DNA from: UTCHB3 sp008363265
GTDB lineage: Bacteria; Bacteroidota; Ignavibacteria; Ignavibacteriales; Ignavibacteriaceae
Reading direction: 5' to 3'
Assembly (NCBI GenBank): GCA_045863055.1
Contig: BTUW01000002.1
Span: forward strand, 1 to 64,000
DNA length: 64,000 bases
The translations under genes and the position numbers were made by a program. The stretch's first letter is position 1; the number at the start of each line of letters is the position of its first letter. The notes beneath the pieces are model-generated. The model was given only the letters and a program-made list of their open reading frames with translations. It made no database searches and had not been told where the DNA came from. Of the stretch, positions 7,409-14,838 are shown one piece after another.

Positions 7409-8413
7409 TCACCTGATTCGTAGCCCCAAATTCACCAAATCATGAAGATGCACTATTCCCACCGGTTTCTCATCCCCGTCTATCACTGGAAGGCATGTGA
7501 TCTTGTGGCTCTCCATCTTTTGCAGCGCGTATGACGCGAGCTGCTCGGGCTTTATCCGTTTCGGGTTGCTTGTCATCATTTCACGGGCAGTGAGAACCGC
7601 CAGATCGGTGGTTTTTTCGAGCAGCCTCCGGAGGTCACCGTCGGTTATCACGCCGAGGAGTTTTCCGGCATCGTCAACCACACAGGTGACGCCGAGGCGT
7701 TTTGAGGTTATCTCGAGGATCGAATCTTTGAAGGAGGTTGATTCGTGCACAACGGGGATGGAATCGCCGGTGTACATTATTTCCGATATCTTCAGCGACA
7801 GCCTCTTGCCGAGGGATCCACCCGGATGAAGCATCGCGAAATCCTGCTCAGTGAATCCGCGGAGCTTGAGGAGCGCGACCGAAAGGGCATCACCCATCGC
7901 GAGCGTGGCGGTGGTTGAGGCGGTTGGAGCGAGGTCGTACGGACAGGCTTCCTCGCCTACTTCGACATCGAGAACTACATCCATCTGCCGTGCCATCTTC
8001 GATCTGGAATCTCCCAGCATGCCAATAAGGGTTACATCCAGGCGCTTGAGCATCGGGATGAGCATCATAAGTTCTTCCGTGGCGCCCGATTTCGAGAGAA
8101 GGATGACCACATCCTCCCTTCTTACCATGCCGAGATCGCCGTGAAGCGCGTCGGTCGGATGAAGGTAAATGGCCGGTGTGCCGGTGGAGTTCATCGTGGC
8201 GACGATCTTCCGGGCAATTAGGCCCGATTTGCCGACGCCTGTAAGCACCACTCTTCCCTCGGAGCGGAGGATCAGGTCAACCGCGCGGGCAAAGCCTTCA
8301 TTTATCTTTCCGAGGAGGCCGCTGACGGATTCCGACTCGATCCTGATAACCTCGCGGCCCGAGGCGATTATCTGATCGACCGTGTATTCAATGCTGTTCC
8401 GGCCGTTGTTCAT
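7409..8413 (-). CDS. kdsD: arabinose-5-phosphate isomerase (KpsF/GutQ family)
   Basis: Converts ribulose-5-phosphate to arabinose-5-phosphate, the first step of Kdo synthesis. 334 residues: an N-terminal SIS sugar-isomerase domain (VVLTGVGKSGLIARKIVATMNSTGTPAIYLHPTDALHGDLG) and two C-terminal CBS domains (ISEIMYTGDSIPVV..., ...REMMTSNPKRIKPEQ...). It overlaps kdsA by 4 bases (ATGA), so translation is probably coupled. Neighbouring kdsA uses its product, which strongly supports the assignment over GutQ. Confidence 0.95.
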   Translation of the reverse strand: MNNGRNSIEYTVDQIIASGREVIRIESESVSGLLGKINEGFARAVDLILRSEGRVVLTGVGKSGLIARKIVATMNSTGTPAIYLHPTDALHGDLGMVRREDVVILLSKSGATEELMMLIPMLKRLDVTLIGMLGDSRSKMARQMDVVLDVEVGEEACPYDLAPTASTTATLAMGDALSVALLKLRGFTEQDFAMLHPGGSLGKRLSLKISEIMYTGDSIPVVHESTSFKDSILEITSKRLGVTCVVDDAGKLLGVITDGDLRRLLEKTTDLAVLTAREMMTSNPKRIKPEQLASYALQKMESHKITCLPVIDGDEKPVGIVHLHDLVNLGLRIR

Positions 8414-9225
8414 GCCAATCCCCTCGCGGCTTCTTCGAGCCTCTTTATGCCAGTGAGGAACCCTTCAAGCTGATCAAGCGGGAACTGACTCGCGGCATCG
8501 CTCTTCGCGTTCTTCGGATCGGGGTGCACTTCAAGGAAGAGAGCGTCGATACCGACGGCAACTGCAGCCCTCGCGAGCGGCTTGATGAACTCGGGCTGAC
8601 CGCCGCTTTCATTCCCTTTCGAGGGGAGCTGTACCGAGTGGGTGGCATCCATAACAACGGGATAGCCGGTTTTCTTCATGATAACCAGGGAACGCATATC
8701 GACCACCAGATTGTGGTAACCGAATGTGGTTCCGCGCTCGGTGAGCATGATCCGCTTGTTCCCCGTCGAGGCGACCTTTGCGGCCGCGTGTTCCATATCC
8801 TCGGGAGCAAGGAACTGGCCTTTTTTAATGTTCACTACCTTCCCCGTTTCTCCTGCAGCCAGAAGGAGATCGGTCTGACGGCAGAGAAATGCCGGGATCT
8901 GGAGGAGATCGACCGACTCAGCCGCCATTTCAGCATCTTCGGGAGAGTGTATGTCTGTGATCACGGAGAGGCCGAGGGTGTTTCTGACGCTCGAAAGAAT
9001 CTTCAGCGCCTTTTCGTCACCGGGTCCCGTAAATGAGCCGACGCTGGTGCGGTTGGCCTTTTTGAAACTTGATTTGAAGATGTAGGGGATGCCGAGCCTG
9101 TTGGTGATCTCCTTTATCTTTGTCGCCGTTGCGAAGATCATGTCGGAGTTTTCAACGACACATGGCCCCGCGATAAGCACGAGGGGGTTGCCGCCACCGA
9201 TCTTAATTCCGTTTACTTCTACCAT
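8410..9225 (-). CDS. kdsA: 3-deoxy-8-phosphooctulonate synthase
   Basis: Condenses arabinose-5-phosphate with phosphoenolpyruvate to Kdo-8-phosphate for lipid A core assembly. 271 residues, standard length. Motifs: LIAGPCVVE near residue 15, FKSSFKKANRTS, SVITDIHSPEDA, and RGTTFGYHNLVVDMRSL. Residue Asn in KKAN separates it from DAHP synthases. It overlaps kdsD by 4 bases and ruvB by one base, within the same minus-strand run. Confidence 0.96.
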   Translation of the reverse strand: MVEVNGIKIGGGNPLVLIAGPCVVENSDMIFATATKIKEITNRLGIPYIFKSSFKKANRTSVGSFTGPGDEKALKILSSVRNTLGLSVITDIHSPEDAEMAAESVDLLQIPAFLCRQTDLLLAAGETGKVVNIKKGQFLAPEDMEHAAAKVASTGNKRIMLTERGTTFGYHNLVVDMRSLVIMKKTGYPVVMDATHSVQLPSKGNESGGQPEFIKPLARAAVAVGIDALFLEVHPDPKNAKSDAASQFPLDQLEGFLTGIKRLEEAARGLA

Positions 9226-10247
9226 TATTCCTCATCGAAAAGAGAGACCTGGTCTCTCCTGAATGGTTTTTTAAAATGTCTGTATGCAAATTCCGTTGCC
9301 ACCCTCCCTCGGGGTGTTCTCTGTAAAAATCCACGCTGGATCAGAAAAGGTTCATAAACCTCCTCGATCGTGTCTTTTTCCTCTCCCACCGCAACGGCGA
9401 TGGTGGTGAGACCGACCGGTCCCCCGCCGTATTTTTCGATTATCGAAAGGATGATCTCCTTGTCCATCTCATCAAGCCCGAACTTATCGACATCAAGCGC
9501 CTGAAGTGCTGTCTGCGCCACTTCCATGTCGATTCCTGACCTGTCCATGTGGTCGGCGAAGTCACGGGTTCTCTTCAACAGGCGGTTGGCGATCCTCGGC
9601 GTTCCGCGCGATCTTCCCGCTATCTCGAGTGCTGCCTTCGGATCGATCTTCACCCCAAGTATCGAGGCGGAGCGTTCGATGATCCCCTTCAGGGTGTCAT
9701 CGTCGTAATAGTCGAGCCGGAAATTGATGCCGAACCGGTCACGGAGAGGTGAGGTCAGCATCCCCGCACGGGTGGTTGCACCCACGAGTGTGAACTTCGG
9801 GAGACTTATCTGAACGGTTCTTGCTGCGGGTCCGCTCTCGATCATGATATCGATCCGGAAATCCTCCATTGCCGAGTAGAGGTACTCCTCGACCACGGGT
9901 GAAAGACGGTGGATCTCGTCGATGAAAAGAACACTCCTCTCCTCAAGCCCCGTAAGGATTCCCGCGAGGTCGCCCGGCTTCTCAAGCACGGGACCTGAAG
10001 TGAGCTTTATCGGCACCTTCAGTTCGTTCGCTATGATGTTCGAAAGGGTGGTCTTTCCGAGTCCGGGAGGGCCCGTCAGCAGGGTGTGGTCGAGCGACTC
10101 TCCCCTCTTGTTCGCGGCACCGATGAAGACCTTAAGGTTGTCAACGATCTTACGCTGTCCCTGAAATCCGGAGAATGAGGAGGGCCGGAGATTCCGCTCC
10201 AGTTCCTTTTCTTCACCGGTCAGATTTGGATCCAAAGTTTTGTTCAA
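9225..10247 (-). CDS. ruvB: Holliday junction branch migration helicase RuvB
   Basis: Hexameric AAA+ motor that drives Holliday junction migration with RuvA. 340 residues; Walker A GPPGLGKTTL near residue 60, Walker B LFIDEIHRL, sensor ATTRAG and a C-terminal winged helix (EPFLIQRGFLQRTPRGRVAT). It begins 2 bases after the membrane protein upstream and shares one base with kdsA. Its position inside an LPS operon reflects transcription-unit crowding rather than function. Confidence 0.97.
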   Translation of the reverse strand: MNKTLDPNLTGEEKELERNLRPSSFSGFQGQRKIVDNLKVFIGAANKRGESLDHTLLTGPPGLGKTTLSNIIANELKVPIKLTSGPVLEKPGDLAGILTGLEERSVLFIDEIHRLSPVVEEYLYSAMEDFRIDIMIESGPAARTVQISLPKFTLVGATTRAGMLTSPLRDRFGINFRLDYYDDDTLKGIIERSASILGVKIDPKAALEIAGRSRGTPRIANRLLKRTRDFADHMDRSGIDMEVAQTALQALDVDKFGLDEMDKEIILSIIEKYGGGPVGLTTIAVAVGEEKDTIEEVYEPFLIQRGFLQRTPRGRVATEFAYRHFKKPFRRDQVSLFDEE

Positions 10248-10249
10248 GC

Positions 10250-11341
10250 CTATCCGCCCCTCATCATCGAGAAATTCTTGAAATGGAGTTTGTTGTAGAT
10301 TATTACGAAAAGAACCATGAAGGCGGTCATTCCCGCGGCCATTACGACCGATTCCACAGGACCGTAGATCTTCAGAAAATATTCACGCAATGGTGTCCGC
10401 TCGATCAAAATGATATTAACCACATAAAGCAGAAGGGTGTTCCGCGCCAGCAGGATGAATATCTTTGGGTTCTCTTTCAGTATGATCGCGGTGTGGATAA
10501 CAGCGATCAGACCCAGGATGATAAGACCGGTCTTCCTGAAAACTTTTATCACCACTTTATCGGCGATCCTGTCATATGTCCCGATTGCGCTGATTATCAA
10601 CTCACCTGCAAAAGAGAGGGCAATCAGCAGCACTCCGGACAACAGGAGCATTCTTGCGTTATTCACTGACTCAAACGCTTCTGGATGGTTGTAGATATAG
10701 CATCCCGCGCAGTTACCGGCGAGAAAATAAAAACCGAAATGGAACAACGGATACTTTGAGCCGCCCACCTGGGTGAACCACGCTTGAAGTGCCGGCGGTA
10801 GCTTTTCCGCGATGCCGGAATATTCGAAAATGAGTCCGCTCGCCAGAAGAATCACAGCCGCGAGCGAGAAAAGCTGGTAATTCTTGATTCGTGACCTGTC
10901 AGAAATGTACATCAACAGAACCATGAGAAGCATGCATATCCCGAGTATCTGCAGGATATCCACCACAACGAAAGAGTCCCATACGGCAGTCACCGATTCA
11001 CCACCGATTGAAAGCCATCTGTACCATGGAAGTTGCAGCGTGTAACCGATAGCCAGCAGGGTGATACCCCTCTTCAGTCCCCTGGTCACCATTTCATTTT
11101 CTCTGAACGGTAGGTTCTGGGTTTTATACAGGTACATGAAAAGTGTGCCCGAAGTGAAGATGAAGAACGGGATCGTCACCGAATTCAGGTAAACCCAGGC
11201 CTGAAGTAGTGTAGTTCCCCCTTTTCTGAACTCATCGCCGAGCGTGTGCTCGATGTTCACGGTAAAGAGGAGAAGCAGGATCGCGGCCGCTCTCAGCAGG
11301 TCAAGAAAAATTACACGGTTCTTGTTGAGGCTCTCAGACAT
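10250..11341 (-). CDS. multi-span membrane protein, acyltransferase (HGSNAT/DUF1624)-like
   Basis: 363 residues with about ten hydrophobic segments. The start KNRVIFLDLLRAAAILLLLFTVNIEH resembles the conserved R-x-x-LDxxRGxxxxxM-like opening of the heparan-alpha-glucosaminide N-acetyltransferase/DUF1624 and acyltransferase-3 superfamilies. A role in acylating a surface glycan or lipid is plausible given the LPS neighbours but is inference. It lies 2 bases from both neighbours, so it is co-transcribed with ruvB and the RidA-family gene. Confidence 0.7.
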   Translation of the reverse strand: MSESLNKNRVIFLDLLRAAAILLLLFTVNIEHTLGDEFRKGGTTLLQAWVYLNSVTIPFFIFTSGTLFMYLYKTQNLPFRENEMVTRGLKRGITLLAIGYTLQLPWYRWLSIGGESVTAVWDSFVVVDILQILGICMLLMVLLMYISDRSRIKNYQLFSLAAVILLASGLIFEYSGIAEKLPPALQAWFTQVGGSKYPLFHFGFYFLAGNCAGCYIYNHPEAFESVNNARMLLLSGVLLIALSFAGELIISAIGTYDRIADKVVIKVFRKTGLIILGLIAVIHTAIILKENPKIFILLARNTLLLYVVNIILIERTPLREYFLKIYGPVESVVMAAGMTAFMVLFVIIYNKLHFKNFSMMRGG

Positions 11342-11343
11342 TT

Positions 11344-11802
11344 TTACTCTTTGATCAATGCGATCATTTCAATTTCAACGGGGGAATCGAGCGGCAGACC
11401 ACTGACCCCGACGGCACTTCTGGCATGCTTGCCATTCTCACCGAAGATCTCAACAAGCAACTCTGAAGCTCCATTGGCTATCTTCGGCTGATTGCCATAC
11501 CCCTCAATACAGTTAACAAAAACCGTGATCTTCACTATCTTTTCGATCCTGTCGAGGCTGCCAAGCATATCGTTTACAGTCGCGAGCAGGTCAATTATGC
11601 ACCATTTCGCGGCATCCATACCGGCTTCTTCCGACACTTCCGCCCCTATCTTCCCTTTATGGATCAGTTCGCCGTCTTTCCTCGCCAGGTGTCCCGAAGT
11701 GTAGAGCATGTTTCCGATGATGTGCCCGGGGATGTATGCGGCAAGTGGTTTTGATGGCTTGGGAAGGGTTATACCGAGTTCAGCCAGTTTTTCGTTAATC
11801 AT
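11344..11802 (-). CDS. RidA/YjgF-family protein
   Basis: 152 residues. The family deaminates reactive enamine/imine intermediates released by PLP enzymes, though many members are uncharacterised. Seen: MLYTSGHLARKDGELIHKGKIGAEVSEEAGMDAAKWCIIDLLATVNDMLGSLDRIEKIVKITVFVNCIEGYGNQP and ARSAVGVSGLPLDSPVEIEMIALIKE, typical of the longer UK114-like subgroup, where the C-terminal R-x-A-V-x-x-LP is followed by E. First gene of the minus-strand run; the divergent mazG starts 68 bases away. Confidence 0.9.
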   Translation of the reverse strand: MINEKLAELGITLPKPSKPLAAYIPGHIIGNMLYTSGHLARKDGELIHKGKIGAEVSEEAGMDAAKWCIIDLLATVNDMLGSLDRIEKIVKITVFVNCIEGYGNQPKIANGASELLVEIFGENGKHARSAVGVSGLPLDSPVEIEMIALIKE

Positions 11803-11870
11803 TTTAATTCTCTAATTTTGAAGGATATTTTCTTAATTGTTCTTAATGTACACTATTCCGGAAATCAAGT

Positions 11871-12638
11871 ATGACAGAGTTTAAATTTAAGGAATTTATT
11901 GATATAATGAGGCGGTTGCGGAAGGAATGCCCCTGGGATCGCGAGCAGACCAACGACTCAATAAAGATGGCTACCATCGAGGAAGCCTACGAGACGCTCG
12001 ACGCGATCAACAGCAAAAATTTCGCTCACCTCAAGGAGGAACTGGGCGATCTTCTGCTGCATGTTGCCTTCCATTCTGTCATAGCTGAAGAGGATGGCCA
12101 TTTCACTCTGGATGATGTAATTCAGGGTATTTCCGAAAAGCTCATTCGCCGCCACCCCCATGTTTTCGGTGACACCGAAGTGGCGGATACAGGCGAAGTG
12201 ATGAAAAACTGGGAAGCGATAAAGCTCGCCGAAGGGAAGAAATCGGTGCTGTCAGGGATCCCCGTCGCGATGCCCGCGCTGCACCGTGCTGCAAGAATGC
12301 AGGAGAAAGCCGCGAAAACGGGCTTCGAGTGGCAATCAATGGAAGATGTAAAAAACAAAATGGTTGAAGAACGCGCCGAACTTGAAGAAGCAGAAGCCTC
12401 CGGCGACCTCACCCGCCTCGAAGAGGAATTCGGTGACTACCTCTTCGCCCTCACCAACTATGCACGCTTCAAAAAGATCAACCCCGAGAACGCCCTCAAC
12501 CTCGCCAACAAAAAATTCGAAAAGCGCTTCTCCTTCATAGAATCAGAACTCGCCAAAACAAACCGCACCCCGACAGAGGCCTCACTAAACGAAATGCTGG
12601 TTTTGTGGGAGCGTGCTAAAGGAGTGGTTAGTGGTTAG
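11871..12638 (+). CDS. mazG: nucleoside triphosphate pyrophosphohydrolase MazG
   Basis: Hydrolyses NTPs/dNTPs to monophosphates, cleaning the pool or tempering stringent response. 255 residues with two MazG domains. The first has CPWDREQTNDSIKMATIEEAYE, the acidic helix LKEELGDLLLHVAFHSVIAEE and KLIRRHPHVFGD. The second has KMVEERAELEEAE and LEEEFGDYLFALTNYARF. The final residues and the stop are encoded by GTGGTTA heptamers, so the last four residues (VVSG) are probably repeat-derived. Divergent from the RidA gene. Confidence 0.95.
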   Translation: MTEFKFKEFIDIMRRLRKECPWDREQTNDSIKMATIEEAYETLDAINSKNFAHLKEELGDLLLHVAFHSVIAEEDGHFTLDDVIQGISEKLIRRHPHVFGDTEVADTGEVMKNWEAIKLAEGKKSVLSGIPVAMPALHRAARMQEKAAKTGFEWQSMEDVKNKMVEERAELEEAEASGDLTRLEEEFGDYLFALTNYARFKKINPENALNLANKKFEKRFSFIESELAKTNRTPTEASLNEMLVLWERAKGVVSG

Positions 12639-12651
12639 AGGTTAGTGGTTA
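12624..12651. repeat. heptamer repeat GTGGTTA x4 overlapping the mazG stop
   Basis: Four units (GTGGTTA, GTGGTTA, GAGGTTA, GTGGTTA) containing the mazG TAG stop at 12636-12638. It is the inverted partner of the TAACCAC array at 12745-12772, about 95 bases away, so the two could form a long stem between convergent genes. Confidence 0.9.
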
Positions 12652-12744
12652 ATCTTACTGTGCCGAATGTTAGCTGCAAAAACTGAAGTGAGATATCAGT
12701 GGATTAGAGGTCGAAAAATCTGCACAAAGTCCCATAGAAATCAT

Positions 12745-12772
12745 TAACCTCTAACCACTTACCTCTAACCAC
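12745..12772. repeat. heptamer repeat TAACCAC x4 touching the dnaX stop
   Basis: Four units (TAACCTC, TAACCAC, TTACCTC, TAACCAC) directly after the dnaX stop (minus TAG at 12774-12772). Reverse complement of the array at the mazG end. On the dnaX sense strand each unit supplies TAG in rotating frames. Confidence 0.9.
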
Positions 12773-14328
12773 TAAATCTCTCTCCCCCCAAGTTTATCCA
12801 CAATAAACCTCACATAGGGGTCTGTTTCGGGTTTTTCGGGTTCGGGGAGTGGGGTTTTCTTTGAAAGGGAGGCGAAGAACTTCTTCTCGCCGGCGAGGTG
12901 ATTGTGGTGCTGAAGGGGTGTTTCGGGTTCGTAAGGGGGTGCCTCATCCAATGGGGAATGTTCGAACTCCATCGATATTTCGGGTTCTTCCATGGGGATG
13001 AACTCTTCTTCCACCGTGGGTGGGAGGTATTCCGGTTCGGGTTCTGTCACGGGTTCCGGCTGAGGTAGTGCGGCGGTCACCGGTTCAGCAGGTTCCGGGG
13101 GAGCCTCTACGTTTGGTTCAGACTTTTTTTTTTCGTCTTCCGAAGGGGGAGGTGTTGCCTGAACCACAGTTCTTTCGATCTTTATCGTCTCACCGGCATT
13201 CGTATTGCCGAGTATGTTGATCAGATTCGATATCGTCTCCGACGTCTCAAAGCCTGTTAACTGACTGAGTGCCAGCTCACTCCGGAGCTTGTGGTTCTGA
13301 GAGAATCTCAGTTCCGATAGCAAGCGGCTCAGATAGTTCATTATTCTGAGAAGGTCGCCTTCCGAGAAACTTTTCGCGAGCTGTTTGTACTGCTCGAAAT
13401 AAACAGCGGCACTTTCGAGGAGTGATGTGTCCTTTGTCGCGGCCACGGAGAGGATGTTCCTGAAATGCTCAAGGAGGCCATTGAAGAAGTCGATAAAGCT
13501 CCAGCCGTTCTTGTAAACGCGGTCACAGACCATGAACGGCATCCTGAAGTCCTTGTTCAGAAGTCCGTCGGTCACTTCAAAGTAGATATCCTCATCAATA
13601 AAATTAAAAACTTTAATAACGGATGAGTACTCGATCTTGTCACCGGAAAAAGCAGTTGCCTGATCGAAGAAACTCTCCGCGTCGCGCATACCGCCGTCGG
13701 CTTTTTTGGCGATCAGCGTAAGCGTTTTATCATCAATAGTAATGTTCTCTTTTTCGGCGATCTCGCGGAGGCCGGCTTTAATTATATCTAGCGGTATCCT
13801 GCGGAAATCGTAGCGCTGACACCTCGATATGATGGTTATCGGTACTTTGTGAACATCGGTCGTCGCGAAAATAAAAATGGTGTGCTCTGGTGGTTCCTCG
13901 AGGGTTTTCAGGAAGGCGTTGAACGACTCCTTGGTGAGCATGTGAACCTCGTCGATGATGTACACTTTGTACTTCATGTCAACGGGTGAGTAGCGCACCG
14001 ACTCGGTCAGCGACCGCACTTCATCAATTCCGCGGTTCGAAGCGGCATCTATCTCGATAAAATCGATCGACTGCCCGGCAGTGATCGCTTTGCAGTTAAC
14101 GCACTGGTTGCACGGTTCAGCATCCTGCGGATCGAGACAATTGATCGACTTGGCAATAATGCGTGCCGTCGTGGTCTTCCCCACCCCTCTCGGACCCGTA
14201 AGAAGGTACGCGTGGGCAATCCTGTCGCGAATTATCGCGTTCTTCAGGGTGACGGTAACATGCTCCTGTCCGAGCACTGTCTCAAAACTTTGCGGTCTGT
14301 ATTTTCTTGCTGAAACCTGAAAACTCAT
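12772..14328 (-). CDS. dnaX: DNA polymerase III subunit gamma/tau
   Basis: Clamp-loader ATPase. 518 residues; Walker A LLTGPRGVGKTTTARI near residue 45, the four-cysteine zinc module (CLDPQDAEPCNQCVNC), Walker B YIIDEVHML and the SRC motif. The C-terminal part is Pro/Glu-rich linker (PPSEDEKKKSEPNVEAPPEP...). Residues E399-K402 are coded by G followed by ten A then G. A -1 shift there reads K-V-stop, giving a roughly 403-residue gamma-like form; a +1 shift also stops within about six codons. The repeat-associated stop codon is described separately. Confidence 0.96.
   Translation of the reverse strand: MSFQVSARKYRPQSFETVLGQEHVTVTLKNAIIRDRIAHAYLLTGPRGVGKTTTARIIAKSINCLDPQDAEPCNQCVNCKAITAGQSIDFIEIDAASNRGIDEVRSLTESVRYSPVDMKYKVYIIDEVHMLTKESFNAFLKTLEEPPEHTIFIFATTDVHKVPITIISRCQRYDFRRIPLDIIKAGLREIAEKENITIDDKTLTLIAKKADGGMRDAESFFDQATAFSGDKIEYSSVIKVFNFIDEDIYFEVTDGLLNKDFRMPFMVCDRVYKNGWSFIDFFNGLLEHFRNILSVAATKDTSLLESAAVYFEQYKQLAKSFSEGDLLRIMNYLSRLLSELRFSQNHKLRSELALSQLTGFETSETISNLINILGNTNAGETIKIERTVVQATPPPSEDEKKKSEPNVEAPPEPAEPVTAALPQPEPVTEPEPEYLPPTVEEEFIPMEEPEISMEFEHSPLDEAPPYEPETPLQHHNHLAGEKKFFASLSKKTPLPEPEKPETDPYVRFIVDKLGGREI
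13123..13134 (-). promoter_or_regulatory. A10 slippery sequence in dnaX (frameshift/slippage site)
   Basis: On the coding strand the frame reads GAA AAA AAA AAG, containing the A-AAA-AAG heptamer used for -1 frameshifting in E. coli dnaX and an A-run of the kind that causes transcriptional slippage in Thermus dnaX. The -1 frame reaches TGA two codons later. Family precedent is strong; use in this organism is inferred. Confidence 0.65.
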
Positions 14329-14336
14329 TTTACCTT

Positions 14337-14837
14337 CTATAATTCAGGAATTGATGTTACTTTCAAAAGGATGGCTGCGAGTTGCTCCAAATATTCTTTA
14401 TCGGTACCGTCGAACGCGGCGAATTCGTAACTGTCGAGATCGAGCACCCCGGTAAGCTTCCCATTTTTTATTAATGGGACTACAATTTCGGAATTGCTGC
14501 CGGAATCACAAGCGATGTGTCCCGGAAATTCGTGAACATTCTCCACTATTTCTGTCTCACCGGTAACCGCGACCTTTCCGCAGACACCTTTACCGGGAGC
14601 AATAACGGTACACGCAATCTTTCCCTGAAAGGGGCCGAGGACAAGTCTGTCACCCGACATAAAGTAGAAACCCACCCAGCTGATCACAAGAAACGCCTCC
14701 TTCAATACCGCGGTGAAGTTCGAGAGATTCGCCAGCCAGTGGTCTTCCGCCAGAAAGAGGTGTTCCGCCTGCTGTAAGAGCAATTCGTACCTTTCTGCCT
14801 TCCCCGCTTCGGGGGAAAACTTAAGTTCCGCGCTCAT
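14337..14837 (-). CDS. msrC: free methionine-(R)-sulfoxide reductase (GAF domain)
   Basis: Reduces free methionine-R-sulfoxide, protecting against oxidation. 166 residues forming one GAF domain. The three family cysteines are present at 76, 86 and 110 (GKIACTVIAPGKGVCG; FPGHIACDSGSNSEIVVPL), with the same 10- and 24-residue spacing as the E. coli enzyme. It lies between lon and dnaX on the minus strand, 8 bases from dnaX and one base from lon, suggesting co-transcription with lon as a proteostasis/oxidation pair. Confidence 0.92.
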   Translation of the reverse strand: MSAELKFSPEAGKAERYELLLQQAEHLFLAEDHWLANLSNFTAVLKEAFLVISWVGFYFMSGDRLVLGPFQGKIACTVIAPGKGVCGKVAVTGETEIVENVHEFPGHIACDSGSNSEIVVPLIKNGKLTGVLDLDSYEFAAFDGTDKEYLEQLAAILLKVTSIPEL

Positions 14838-14838
14838 T

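Noticed and set aside
8524..9036. 170-codon plus-strand frame opposite kdsA
   Set aside because: Antisense to a clear enzyme gene; composition explained by codon bias.
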